A stretch of 48,212 nucleotides of DNA from Oleiphilus sp. (GTDB lineage Bacteria; Pseudomonadota; Gammaproteobacteria; Pseudomonadales; Oleiphilaceae), in assembly GCA_006212045.1 (NCBI GenBank), contig PZPK01000030.1:1-48212 (forward strand), written 5' to 3'. Position 1 is the stretch's first letter. The number at the start of each line of letters is the position of its first letter. Positions 24,391 through 33,470 of this stretch are shown piece after piece. Made by a program: the position numbers and the translations under genes. Under the pieces are notes generated by a model. That model made no database searches. It worked only from the letters and a program-made list of their open reading frames with translations, and was not told the DNA's origin.

Positions 24391-26925
24391 ATGAAAGAAC
24401 TGAACGTAGTAGTCGTGGGCAACGGCATGGTGGGACACCACTTCGTCGACCAACTGGTTCTATCAAGCATCCCGTCCATCATTACAGTGATCGGCGCTGA
24501 AACCAGGCCGGCATACGACCGGGTGCACCTATCCGAAGTCTTTGCAGGGAAAGAACCCAAAGACCTGGCCCTAAGCACAAGAGAATACTATGAGGAAAAA
24601 GGGGTCAGAGCCATTTTTGGTGACGCCGTCGTCGATATCGACCGGGCAAACAAATGCGTTGCAACCCAGAGTGGCAGAACCTTCAGCTATGACAAACTGG
24701 TCCTCGCAACAGGCTCCTATCCATTTGTCCCTCCGATCAAAGGCTCGGAACGCAAACAGTGCCTGACCTATCGAACCATTGATGATCTGGGCGAAATCAA
24801 ATCACATGCAAAACACTCAAAAAAGGGGGTGGTCGTCGGGGGCGGATTGTTGGGCCTTGAATGTGCCAATGCCCTGCAAAACCTTGGCCTTGAGACCCAT
24901 GTCGTGGAGTTTGCCCCCGGCCTGATGGGCGTTCAGCTGGATGAGGGCGGCAGCCAAATGCTGCGTCGCAAAATTGAAGCGCTGGGCGTCACCGTCCATA
25001 CGCAGAAAGCCACCACCCTGATTGACGATCAAAGCGATGAAACCGCACTGCGTATGCATTTCGCAGACGACACCCATCTCGACACCGACATGATTGTTTT
25101 TTCCGCCGGCATTCGTCCCTATGATCAGCTGGCGCGCAAAGCGGATCTGGAAGTGGGTGAACGCGGCGGTATCGTCATAGATTATCACTGCCGTACCAGT
25201 GATTCGGACATCTTTGCCATCGGAGAGTGTGCCCTCTACGGCAACATGATTTATGGTTTGGTAGCTCCCGGTTACCGAATGGCAGAAGTCGCGGTACAGC
25301 AATTCTCCGACCTGGAGGAAAAACCCTCCTTTAAAGGTGCGGACATGAGCACCAAGTTAAAACTGCTGGGCGTCGATGTCGGCTCCATTGGTGATGCCCA
25401 TGGCCGAACCGCCGGCGCTATCACCTATGTGTTCAGTGACGAGAAAGCCGAAACCTATAAGCGCATCATTGTCAGCGAAGACGGCAAACGGCTGCTTGGC
25501 GCGGTATTGGTGGGCGACTGCTCGGACTATGACACACTTCTGCAATACTTTCTGAACGAGATCGAATTACCCGCATCTCCCGAAAGCATGATTTTACCCA
25601 ACGTGGATGGCGGTGCACCGGCCCTTGGTGCCGCAGCCCTGCCAATGACCGCCACGATCTGCTCCTGCCACAACGTCAGCAAGGGCGATATCTTCGCGGC
25701 GATTGATGGCGGCTGCTGCAGTGTTGGCGATGTCAAAGGCGAAACCAAGGCAGCGACCGGATGTGGTGGCTGTGCCGCCCTGCTGAAGAATGTTGTCGAT
25801 GACGAAATGGAAGCCCGCGGCCTGACCGTCGATAAAAGTATCTGTGAGCACTTCCCTTACACCCGGGAAGAGCTTTATCACCTGGTCCGTGTTGGCGGCA
25901 TCAGGTCTTTTGATGCGCTGATATCTGAACACGGCAAGGGACTCGGTTGCGACATCTGCAAACCCACCGCGGCAAGCATTTTCGCTTCGGCCTGGAATGA
26001 CTACATTCTGGAATCCAGCCATGTCGGACTGCAGGACACCAACGACACCTTTCTGGCCAATATGCAGAAAGATGGTACCTATTCGGTTGTACCTCGCATC
26101 GCCGGTGGCGAAATCAAGCCCGAGCAGCTGATTGCGATTGGGCAGGTGGCACAAAAGTACAAGCTTTACACCAAGATTACCGGAGGCCAGCGCGTCGACC
26201 TGTTTGGTGCCCGACTGAACCAACTGCCGGATATCTGGAAAGAACTGATCGATGCCGGCCTGGAAACCGGACATGCATATGGCAAATCGGTCCGCACCGT
26301 AAAATCCTGTGTCGGCTCGACCTGGTGTCGTTATGGCGTGCAGGACAGTGTTGGTACTGCCATTGATATTGAGAATCGCTACAAAGGACTTCGCTCCCCA
26401 CACAAACTGAAATTTGCGGTGTCGGGCTGCACACGCGAATGTGCCGAAGCTCAAAGCAAGGATGTTGGCGTTATTGCGACTGAAAATGGCTGGAATCTCT
26501 ACGTCTGTGGCAACGGCGGTATGAAACCGAGACACGCTGACCTGTTCGCCACCGATCTGGATACAGAGACCCTGATTAAGTACATCGACCGTTTCCTGAT
26601 GTTCTACATCAAAACAGCAGACAGACTGCAGCGCACCTCAGTCTGGATGGACAATCTGGAAGGCGGCCTGGACTATCTGAAAGAGGTCATCATCGAGGAC
26701 AGCCTGGGCATTGCTGAGGAACTGGAAAACCAGATGTCACAGACCGTGTCAACTTATCAGTGCGAATGGAAAACGACCATCAGCAACGAAGAAAAACTCA
26801 AGCGTTTCCGTCAGTTCGTCAATTCCAAAGAAGAAGATAACAACGTCATTTTCGTAGAGGATCGCGGACAGATTCGACCCGCGAGCGAAGACGAAAAGAC
26901 CAAACTGATTGCCAAATCTGCCTAG
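24391..26925 (+). CDS. nirB: Assimilatory nitrite reductase [NAD(P)H] large subunit
   Basis: This 844-residue cytoplasmic enzyme reduces nitrite to ammonium. In order it has an FAD/NAD(P)H domain (VVVGNGMVGHHF at residue 6, then GGGLLGLECA and IFAIGECALYG), then a BFD-like [2Fe-2S] domain with CSCHNVSKGD at about 425 and CGGCAALL at about 458. A ferredoxin-like repeat follows, and last the siroheme/[4Fe-4S] domain with CVGSTWC at about 640 and CTREC at about 680 (the CX5C and CX3C ligands). Length agrees with bacterial NirB (about 850). The ATG at 24391 follows GAGG. nirD follows after 19 bp. No nitrate reductase gene is in the window. Confidence 0.96.
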   Translation: MKELNVVVVGNGMVGHHFVDQLVLSSIPSIITVIGAETRPAYDRVHLSEVFAGKEPKDLALSTREYYEEKGVRAIFGDAVVDIDRANKCVATQSGRTFSYDKLVLATGSYPFVPPIKGSERKQCLTYRTIDDLGEIKSHAKHSKKGVVVGGGLLGLECANALQNLGLETHVVEFAPGLMGVQLDEGGSQMLRRKIEALGVTVHTQKATTLIDDQSDETALRMHFADDTHLDTDMIVFSAGIRPYDQLARKADLEVGERGGIVIDYHCRTSDSDIFAIGECALYGNMIYGLVAPGYRMAEVAVQQFSDLEEKPSFKGADMSTKLKLLGVDVGSIGDAHGRTAGAITYVFSDEKAETYKRIIVSEDGKRLLGAVLVGDCSDYDTLLQYFLNEIELPASPESMILPNVDGGAPALGAAALPMTATICSCHNVSKGDIFAAIDGGCCSVGDVKGETKAATGCGGCAALLKNVVDDEMEARGLTVDKSICEHFPYTREELYHLVRVGGIRSFDALISEHGKGLGCDICKPTAASIFASAWNDYILESSHVGLQDTNDTFLANMQKDGTYSVVPRIAGGEIKPEQLIAIGQVAQKYKLYTKITGGQRVDLFGARLNQLPDIWKELIDAGLETGHAYGKSVRTVKSCVGSTWCRYGVQDSVGTAIDIENRYKGLRSPHKLKFAVSGCTRECAEAQSKDVGVIATENGWNLYVCGNGGMKPRHADLFATDLDTETLIKYIDRFLMFYIKTADRLQRTSVWMDNLEGGLDYLKEVIIEDSLGIAEELENQMSQTVSTYQCEWKTTISNEEKLKRFRQFVNSKEEDNNVIFVEDRGQIRPASEDEKTKLIAKSA

Positions 26926-26944
26926 CTGATTCAGGAGTACCCAC

Positions 26945-27271
26945 ATGAGCATGGAAAAAATTGTCTGCGATAAGGCAGATCTGATTGAAAATTCCGGAGT
27001 GTGCGCTCTGGTACAGGACGAACAGATCGCAATATTTTATTTACCCGGCACCGGAAATGAAGTGTTTGCAATCTCCAATTGGGATCCGATAGGCCAGGCC
27101 AATGTGCTATCACGCGGTATCGTCGGTGACTTGCAGGGCGAAATTGTCGTCGCCTCGCCCTTGTACAAGCAGCATTTCAGCCTGACCACAGGTAAATGTC
27201 TGGAAGACGAAAGCGCTAGCGTCAAAATCTATCCGGTCAGCCTGATCAACGACAAAGTGGTGATCCAGTAG
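26945..27271 (+). CDS. nirD: Nitrite reductase small subunit (Rieske-fold)
   Basis: This 108-residue protein has the NirD form of the Rieske fold. The cluster-binding Cys-His pairs are absent (QHFSLTTGKCLEDESASVKIYPV at the usual second site), as in NirD generally, so it is structural rather than redox active. It binds NirB and is needed for nitrite reduction. A strong terminator 40 bp downstream closes the operon. Confidence 0.94.
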   Translation: MSMEKIVCDKADLIENSGVCALVQDEQIAIFYLPGTGNEVFAISNWDPIGQANVLSRGIVGDLQGEIVVASPLYKQHFSLTTGKCLEDESASVKIYPVSLINDKVVIQ

Positions 27272-27311
27272 TCACCTCTTCCTCCCTTTCCCTTGTATGT
27301 CGCAAGGCTTA

Positions 27312-27342
27312 CCCCTCACAGGCAACTGTGAGGGGTTTTTTT
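27312..27342 (+). terminator. Rho-independent terminator of nirBD
   Basis: A perfect 10-bp stem CCCCTCACAG/CTGTGAGGGG with a GCAA loop is followed by seven T residues. It lies 41 bases after the nirD stop. Confidence 0.95.
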
Positions 27343-27345
27343 ATA

Positions 27346-27370
27346 GTTTGGTTTGGTTTGGTTTGGTTGG
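27346..27370. repeat. GGTTT-type pentanucleotide repeat
   Basis: GTTTG is repeated four times followed by GTTGG just after the nirBD terminator. It is a short low-complexity tract of possible slippage origin. Confidence 0.7.
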
Positions 27371-27479
27371 GCTGGTTCAGGGTCGGAGTTCTTCATAAAG
27401 CGGACGTTGCTGCTATTTTTTATTGGCTTGTTTTCTGTAAATTTCCAGCGCCTTATTCTTAACTTGAAAAGCGCCCTGC

Positions 27480-27915
27480 GGGCAGCTTTTGTTCATTTTG
27501 CCTTGATGCAAAACGAACCAAAAAATCAAGCACCACGAGATGGGAGCTGCGCTCTTCCCTCCGTGCCGCAGCTGAAAATGGGCGGCATTTTAACTCGCCT
27601 GCGGCTCAAACAGAAAATGCCTTGGGCCCCATTTTCACCCACGCCACTCCGGCCATCCCTGAGGCGCGAGGAGGTGGCATGCCATCTCTGAGATTCTTAT
27701 CTTAAACTTCTAGATTTAAAGAACCCTGTTGGGGATTGGCGCGTTCTGCCTTTTTTGGCTGGCCGGAGTGTTGAGGTGCGATTTCGGGTCAAGAAGCAAA
27801 TGATGTTTGAGCCGAAGGCGAGTTCCATTTGCTTCCCGAAATCGTGCCTCAACACGGAGGGAAGTGCGCAGCACCCAGACAATAAGGCTTGATTTTGGAT
27901 ACTTTTATCAAGAAA
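27480..27915. repeat. Imperfect long inverted-repeat element in the nirBD-hsp20 gap
   Basis: The 830-bp gap between nirD and hsp20 contains no convincing gene. Two 25-base arms, 27541-27565 and 27853-27877, are inverted copies with two mismatches. Outside them CTTGAT and AATCAAGC blocks also repeat in inverted order (about 27500-27532 and 27882-27915). The interior is GC-rich and codes for nothing recognised; a 112-residue frame at 27353-27691 runs across the repeats and looks spurious. The element resembles the long intergenic repeats that recur in many gammaproteobacterial genomes. Confidence 0.6.
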
Positions 27916-28102
27916 AGTATCAGCCCCGCCGGCAATTGAGGCGGGTAAGAAGCAAGAAAAAGAGGAACATAAAGAACGACCTAACGAAGTCCTCAGGCCA
28001 ATTCGAAAAACAAAAAAACGGCCGCTGAATGAAAAAAACAGCCTCTAGCTTCAGGCACAGCCCCTCCCAAAGCCTGCGCCTGAACTATTCAAACTTACCC
28101 GG

Positions 28103-28693
28103 TTAACAACTAATCGATATCTTCTTCACATCCCGTTCGGGCGAGGCCCGGCGCGGCATGCTCAGATGCAGAACACCGTCATTCAGCGTCGCCGTGATGT
28201 CCTCGGCATTGGCATCCTCCGGCAGGGCTAGGGTGCGCTGAAAGCTTCCTACACGCCGTTCAGCCCGATAGTAGTGTTTGTCTTTGGTTTCGGATTTTTG
28301 CTCGACTTCACCCCGGATGCGAAGAACCTCACCATCCAATTCAATGGCAATGTCATCCTGCTTGAAACCGGGCACATCCAGACTGATGTCGTACTGTTTT
28401 TCATCTCCACAGATATCGATCTGGGGCATGACTTGGGACAGCAATGAGCCAGGAGCACCTCCCAAGCCCGACAAGTACTGCCCTGTTCTCAGACCCGGCA
28501 AGCCAAAACCGGAAAATACCTGATCAAACAGACGATCCATATCCTTGTGCAATTGCTGCAATGCACTGGTTCCGGAGTGTACGTCGGGTCGCTCCAATTC
28601 GGTTTTCGTTACTGGAATCTGGCTACCGCCATAGACGCGTTCAGGTTCTTCATGTTTGAACCAGTTCCAGGGTTTAAGCTTTTCAAGATTCAT
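28103..28693 (-). CDS. Hsp20/alpha-crystallin small heat-shock protein
   Basis: This 196-residue protein has an alpha-crystallin domain in its C-terminal half (MPQIDICGDEKQYDISLDVPGF, ELDGEVLRIRGEVEQKS, RRVGSFQRTLALPEDAN, LNDGVLHLSMPRR) after a long N-terminus (about 95 residues with KPWNWFKHEEPERVYG). Class-B bacterial small heat-shock proteins bind unfolding proteins to prevent aggregation. The ATG at 28693 follows GGAGG by eight bases. It is preceded on the same strand by ibpA, with a hairpin between, so the two may be separately transcribed. The extended N-terminus distinguishes it from IbpA. Confidence 0.92.
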   Translation of the reverse strand: MNLEKLKPWNWFKHEEPERVYGGSQIPVTKTELERPDVHSGTSALQQLHKDMDRLFDQVFSGFGLPGLRTGQYLSGLGGAPGSLLSQVMPQIDICGDEKQYDISLDVPGFKQDDIAIELDGEVLRIRGEVEQKSETKDKHYYRAERRVGSFQRTLALPEDANAEDITATLNDGVLHLSMPRRASPERDVKKISISC

Positions 28694-28754
28694 ATTCTCC
28701 ACCTCCAAAAGCCTGATAGATCAAAACTCAGTCCATAAGATATGGTGGGTTAAA

Positions 28755-28776
28755 GAAGGCCCGCAAGTGGGCCTTC
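28755..28776 (-). terminator. Terminator-like hairpin between ibpA and the second hsp20 gene
   Basis: GAAGGCCC and GGGCCTTC form an 8-bp stem with a 6-base loop. On the minus strand a short T-rich run (TTTAA) follows. It lies 22 bp after the ibpA stop, and the weak U-tract makes partial read-through likely. Confidence 0.6.
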
Positions 28777-28797
28777 CCTCCCATTGCCTCACTACAG

Positions 28798-29295
28798 TCA
28801 GGCTACTTTTTCACCTTTTTCCTCTTTATCGGTCTGGTCATTGGTGGCTTCTGCCTGATGTTCAATCACGCTGGACCCAGAACTGATTTCTATCGTTCTC
28901 GGCTTCATTGCTTCAGGCACTTCCTTCACCAGTCTTATGGTGAGCAAGCCCTTGTCGAGGCTGGCGCCTGTGATCTCGACATAGTCCGCCAGGTTAAACT
29001 TGCGTTCAAAGGTCCGGTTGGCTATGCCGTGATGCAGATAACGACGCTCGCTGGTATCGGATTTTTCACCGCGAACCGTCAGCACACCTTTCTCCACGCT
29101 GATATCAAGCTCACTCAGATCAAAGCCAGCAACTGCCAAGGTAATGGCGTACTCGTTTTCCTCGAAGGCTTCGATATTGTAGGGCGGATAGCTGGGTGCA
29201 ACCGGGTCTGCTGCCAAGGTGCTGTTAATGACATTGGCAAGTCGGTCAAAGCCGATACTGCTGCGGTACAAGGGAGTTAAATCAATCGAGTTCAT
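28798..29295 (-). CDS. ibpA: IbpA-type small heat-shock protein
   Basis: This 165-residue protein shares the E. coli IbpA start pattern (DLTPLYRSSIGFDRL), YPPYNIEAFEENEYAITLAVAGF at the beginning of the alpha-crystallin domain, RYLHHGIANRTFERKFNLAD, and PEAMKPRTIEI at the end. IbpA is a holdase that binds aggregates and hands clients to DnaK and ClpB. The ATG at 29295 follows AGGAGG. The tail (EHQAEATNDQTDKEEKGEKVA) is a charged extension longer than in E. coli. A sigma-32-like promoter lies upstream. Confidence 0.94.
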   Translation of the reverse strand: MNSIDLTPLYRSSIGFDRLANVINSTLAADPVAPSYPPYNIEAFEENEYAITLAVAGFDLSELDISVEKGVLTVRGEKSDTSERRYLHHGIANRTFERKFNLADYVEITGASLDKGLLTIRLVKEVPEAMKPRTIEISSGSSVIEHQAEATNDQTDKEEKGEKVA

Positions 29296-29381
29296 AACAT
29301 ATCCTCCAATAGAAGCTATATGAAACAAATACAATCAAAACGAAGCGAAACACGTACGCGTCGAATCGCCTCGGTTAAAGA

Positions 29382-29409
29382 ATTTATGGACGCTCAGAGG
29401 TTTTTCAAG
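29382..29409 (-). promoter_or_regulatory. Sigma-32-like heat-shock promoter of ibpA
   Basis: On the minus strand CTTGAAA (29403-29409) is followed after 13 bp by CCATAAAT (29382-29389), close to the sigma-32 consensus CTTGAAA-N11-15-CCCCATNT. It lies about 90 bp upstream of the ibpA start. Confidence 0.6.
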
Positions 29410-29497
29410 ACTTTTTCCGAAAAATTCGGTGGGATTTTCTGCGGAAGGTCCGAAATGGCAGAAGTCTGTAGCAGACACTAACGGGATGACAGGTTTT

Positions 29498-30874
29498 CTA
29501 GCATTCAGTCCAGCTTTGTGCGAGGCCACCCAACGCAGTTTCTTTATACTTGTGAGACATTTCTTTACCGGTTTCACGCATGGCTTCGATGCAGTGATCC
29601 AGCGACATAAAGTGTCGACCGGTGCCTTTCAGCGCCAATGATGCGGCGGTGTAAGCCTTAATAGCACCAAAACCATTGCGCTCGATACAGGGCACTTGCA
29701 CCAGCCCTTTGACCGGGTCGCAAGTCATCCCCAGATGATGCTCCAATGCGATCTCGGCCGCGTTTTCTATCTGCTCTGGCGTCCCGCCCTTGACCGCACA
29801 CAAACCAGCTGCTGCCATTGCAGCAGCAGAACCTACCTCGCCCTGGCAGCCTACTTCAGCCCCGGAAATGGAGCTGCGATGCTTGATCAATCCGCCTACG
29901 GCACCGGCAGTCAGCATAAATTCCAGTATCTGCTCCGGTGTTCCCTCTTCATGTTCGACAAAGTAATACAGCACTGCCGGTATCACGCCTGCCGCACCAT
30001 TGGTTGGCGCAGTGACGACCATATGTCCGGCGGCATTTTCCTCGTTAACAGCCATCGCATAAGCACAAAGCCACTCGGTTTTATCCACCTGGGAGGGATC
30101 GGCCGACAACTGTCGAAACAAACTGGCGGCACGCCGTTGCACATTCAAACCACCAGGCAGCACACCTTCATTTTCGAGGCCACGCTCGACACAGACTTTC
30201 ATCGCCTGCCAACGCTGCATTAATGCCAGTTCCAGTTCCTGCCCGGCTGAAGCGGCATCGGCATAAAGACAGTACTCGTTAGCGGCTTTCATTTGCGCTA
30301 TGGCTAGACCGGATTGCTTCGCCATATCAAGCATCTCGCCAGCGGTTTCAAAGGGGTATGGAAAAGGTTCTTCTTCCGCAAAGCGAATGGGCGCCTGCAG
30401 CGATTCGATTTCTTCCGGGGTGGCAATAAAACCTCCGCCGATCGAGAACAGGGTTTGCGCTTGCAGGCACGTGCCATCAGGATCATAAAGATAGAACTCC
30501 ATGCCGTTTGGATGCTGGGGAAGCGTCTCCTTCAGGTCGAACACCAAATCCGTTTCAGACTCAAACCGGGGCTTACCCGGCAGATCCAGAACAACTTGCT
30601 GCTTCAACTGCTCGACCAATGCATCTACGTCCCGATCGACCAACGCTTCAGGCAGAAAGCCATGCAGCCCCAAAATAATTGCCTTGTCGGTACCATGCCC
30701 ATGCCCGGTATGCGCCAGCGAACCTTTCAAGACGCACCGAACGATACAATCCTGGCCCCTGTTTGACACGACCAGACCTTCCCGAAAACGATGTGCGGCG
30801 ATCATCGGACCGACCGTATGTGAACTCGAAGGCCCGACACCGATTTTGAATAAATCCAGAACACTGATAAACAT
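29498..30874 (-). CDS. sdaA: L-serine ammonia-lyase (iron-sulfur type)
   Basis: This 458-residue enzyme deaminates L-serine to pyruvate and ammonia using a [4Fe-4S] cluster. The start [24 protein letters not shown] is diagnostic, and cysteines in [17 protein letters not shown] and [16 protein letters not shown] provide cluster ligands. The two domains (beta domain to about residue 165, alpha domain after) are fused, as in the gammaproteobacterial SdaA/SdaB. It is divergent from the penicillin acylase gene and appears to be a single-gene unit. Confidence 0.95.
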   Translation of the reverse strand: MFISVLDLFKIGVGPSSSHTVGPMIAAHRFREGLVVSNRGQDCIVRCVLKGSLAHTGHGHGTDKAIILGLHGFLPEALVDRDVDALVEQLKQQVVLDLPGKPRFESETDLVFDLKETLPQHPNGMEFYLYDPDGTCLQAQTLFSIGGGFIATPEEIESLQAPIRFAEEEPFPYPFETAGEMLDMAKQSGLAIAQMKAANEYCLYADAASAGQELELALMQRWQAMKVCVERGLENEGVLPGGLNVQRRAASLFRQLSADPSQVDKTEWLCAYAMAVNEENAAGHMVVTAPTNGAAGVIPAVLYYFVEHEEGTPEQILEFMLTAGAVGGLIKHRSSISGAEVGCQGEVGSAAAMAAAGLCAVKGGTPEQIENAAEIALEHHLGMTCDPVKGLVQVPCIERNGFGAIKAYTAASLALKGTGRHFMSLDHCIEAMRETGKEMSHKYKETALGGLAQSWTEC

Positions 30875-31100
30875 ACATTGCCTGCTCGTCTGTGAGTTAC
30901 CCTGCCCTAACTATAGTGGACAAACCGCGCCTTGGCCTGTCACAACGGAATGAATGATTCTCCAGAAGCACCGTGATTTGTTCCAGTCATGCAAGTCTGA
31001 ATACCATTCCCGGCTACAGTGATTTATCCGTAAATGTGGGGTAATCTGAGCGACTGATTCCGTTCGCGCACTTACCAATCCAACCATATTGAGAGTTCTT

Positions 31101-33308
31101 ATGTTTGCCAAAAAAACCGTCGCCATCCGCGGGCCTCGACCAGAAAGTGTCGCGATTACACGTGATGATCATGGCGTACCTCATATCCAGGCGGAAAACC
31201 TGAACGATCTCACCTGGGGTATCGGCTATGCACAGGCTACCGACAGAGCCACCCAGCTTCAGCTCATGCGCATCATCGGTCAGGGTCGCCTGTGCGAACT
31301 GCTGGATGACAGCGAGGACAACTTTGCCATTGATAAATTTTTCCGACGCATGAACTGGCGAGCGAATGATGCCAGTGAACTTGCCAAGCTGACACCCGAG
31401 ACCCGCGACTGGTGCCAGGCGCTGTGCGATGGCATTAATGCAGGACTGTCAGCGCGTTCTGTCACGCTACTTAAATTGCTGGGTTACAAGCCCGAGCCTT
31501 GGCGGATTCAGGATATTTTCCTCATCGTGCGTATGACCAGCTACCTGACACTGGCTCAATCACAAGCCGAAATCGAAAAAATATTTCTGGAACTGGCGCA
31601 AAGCGAAATCTCCGACGCGCGGCTCGCAACACTGTTTCCTGTCGACTGGAACATCACTGATCGCGACCTGCTGAGAAAGGTCAGCATTGAAGATCCCATC
31701 GTGCCACTCGAAACACTCTGGCAAAGCGCAGCCCCTCGCACCATGGCTTCCAATAACTGGGTGGTCAGTGGTGCCCTCTCAGCCTCGGGCGCCGCCTTGA
31801 TGGCCAACGATCCGCATTTGGAAGTCAATCGTCTGCCGAATGTCTGGTATGAGATGGGCCTGTCCTGTCCGGAATATCAGGGGCTGGGTTATGGCATGCC
31901 GGGCCTGCCGGGCCTGCTGGTCGGACGCACGCCAAAGGTCGCCTGGGGCGCCACCTATACCTTCATGGATACCGTCGATAGCTGGATCGAGCACTGTAAA
32001 GAGGGCAAGTACCGGCGCGGAAAACGCTGGCAGGCCTTTGAAGTGCGCGAGGAACTAATCAAACGTAAAAGGCATCCGGACCAGCGGGTCACCTTCTACG
32101 AAAACAGGCACGGCGTGTTGGCTGGCAATCCAAAAGAAGAAAGCTATTTGTTAACGACGGCCTGGTCACCGGCTTTGTATGGCGCGCGTTCGCTGAATGC
32201 CAATTTCGCCTTGATTCAGAGCGAGGATGTGCCTTCGGCGATGCGCACCCTCGGTGAAATCGAAAGCGCCTGGAATTGGGTCGTGTCAGATGTCTCCGGC
32301 AATATCGGTTACCAGATGAGTGGACTCTGTCCCAAAAGGCATCCGGACTGGAACGGATTTACTCCGGCACCCGGTTGGGATAAGGGCTATGACTGGCAAG
32401 GCTTTGAGAAACCGGAAGATTTACCGCGAAGCTTCAACCCGGACTGCGGCTACATTGTGACGGCCAATCAGGATCTAAATGCGCTTGGCAAAGTGAGCCC
32501 TATCAATATGCCAATGGGCGATTACCGCGCCCGCCGCATCGAGCAGTGTCTGGAGAATTCTGGGCCCCATGACATCAAGAGCCTTGGCGAGATCCAGATG
32601 GACACCTATTCGCTGCAGGCGGAGCAATTTCTGGCCATCCTACTGCCTCTGATAGAAGACCAGAAAGACGCCAATCAGGTCGCAAGATTTCTCGACCAGT
32701 GGGACCTGCATTATGCAGCGGACTCGAAGGGCGCAGTGATCTTTGAGCGCTTCTACGAAGCCCTGCGCAAGGAGGTATTTTCCGGATCTGATAATGAGCA
32801 CTTTCATCCGAAGGTGATGCAACATCTGCAGGAGCAAAGCGGACTGTTTATCGACTTCTATCAAAACTTTGATCTATGCCTGCTCGATCCGGACTCTGAA
32901 TGGTTCAAGCCCGGCACCCAGAAAGACGCTTTCATGCGCGCTTTCAACCGCATCAGGGACATGGACACCCATCAATGTTGGGGGGATATCAACCATTTTC
33001 AGTTCACCAATATTCTGCTGCAGGGAAAAGCCCCGCAATGGATGGGTTTCGATAGCGAAAGCAAAGCCATGATTGGGGGACGAGCCACACCTCATCAGGG
33101 CCAGATCTATACCAGCGCCGGACGCCAGACAAGCTTTGCGCCTTCCATCCGGATCATCGCCGATATGAGCGAAAGCGTGCTGCATACCCGCACCGCCGGG
33201 GGAGTCTCGGACAACCGGTTCTCGCCCTGGTATCAATCCGAAATCGATGATTGGCTGAATGGGACCTTTAAGCGGCTGGATTATGATTGCCGGACGTTGG
33301 ACGTCTGA
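31101..33308 (+). CDS. Penicillin acylase family N-terminal-nucleophile hydrolase
   Basis: This 735-residue protein belongs to the Ntn hydrolases that cleave amides such as penicillin side chains or acyl-homoserine lactones. The start contains TRDDHGVPHIQAENLNDLTWGIGYAQATDR. The catalytic serine that becomes the new N-terminus after autocleavage is Ser217 in MASNNWVVSG, giving an alpha subunit of about 216 residues. ALMANDPHLEV and a VTANQDLN motif follow. Unlike most family members it has no signal peptide, so it looks cytoplasmic. The ATG at 31101 is chosen over a TTG at 31089. The natural substrate is unknown. Its 3' end runs into heptad repeats. Confidence 0.9.
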   Translation: MFAKKTVAIRGPRPESVAITRDDHGVPHIQAENLNDLTWGIGYAQATDRATQLQLMRIIGQGRLCELLDDSEDNFAIDKFFRRMNWRANDASELAKLTPETRDWCQALCDGINAGLSARSVTLLKLLGYKPEPWRIQDIFLIVRMTSYLTLAQSQAEIEKIFLELAQSEISDARLATLFPVDWNITDRDLLRKVSIEDPIVPLETLWQSAAPRTMASNNWVVSGALSASGAALMANDPHLEVNRLPNVWYEMGLSCPEYQGLGYGMPGLPGLLVGRTPKVAWGATYTFMDTVDSWIEHCKEGKYRRGKRWQAFEVREELIKRKRHPDQRVTFYENRHGVLAGNPKEESYLLTTAWSPALYGARSLNANFALIQSEDVPSAMRTLGEIESAWNWVVSDVSGNIGYQMSGLCPKRHPDWNGFTPAPGWDKGYDWQGFEKPEDLPRSFNPDCGYIVTANQDLNALGKVSPINMPMGDYRARRIEQCLENSGPHDIKSLGEIQMDTYSLQAEQFLAILLPLIEDQKDANQVARFLDQWDLHYAADSKGAVIFERFYEALRKEVFSGSDNEHFHPKVMQHLQEQSGLFIDFYQNFDLCLLDPDSEWFKPGTQKDAFMRAFNRIRDMDTHQCWGDINHFQFTNILLQGKAPQWMGFDSESKAMIGGRATPHQGQIYTSAGRQTSFAPSIRIIADMSESVLHTRTAGGVSDNRFSPWYQSEIDDWLNGTFKRLDYDCRTLDV

Positions 33309-33470
33309 TGTCGGACGCCTAAGCTTGGTTAGTGCATTTGATTGCTCGATGCGCGCTTTGCTTGACGGGAGATGTGAGACGCAAGGGCGTGGGAATTCTC
33401 ATGCCCATTGTTGCATTGTTCGACTTTCGTTCAGCATCTCGGGTCAGACGTCGGACGTCCGACCCATTAA
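33285..33470. repeat. Heptad GTCNGAC-type minisatellite remnants
   Basis: Just at and after the stop of the acylase gene (33290-33320), GGACGTT, GGACGTC, TGATGTC and GGACGCC follow each other in 7-bp phase. At 33447-33470 GTCAGAC, GTCGGAC and GTCCGAC do the same. The first run overlaps the final codons of the acylase. The family is the same as in the 20.8-22.2 kb zone. Confidence 0.7.

Noticed and set aside
24600-24612. GGGGTCAGAGCC match to the palindromic repeat
   Set aside because: It lies inside nirB coding sequence and lacks the rest of the repeat, so it is likely chance.
25594-26535. 313-residue minus-strand frame within nirB
   Set aside because: Shadow of the nirB coding strand; nirB has siroheme and Fe-S motifs across this span.
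27353-27691. 112-residue frame after the nirBD terminator
   Set aside because: Crosses the pentanucleotide tract and one arm of the inverted repeat, and has no recognisable domain or ribosome binding site.
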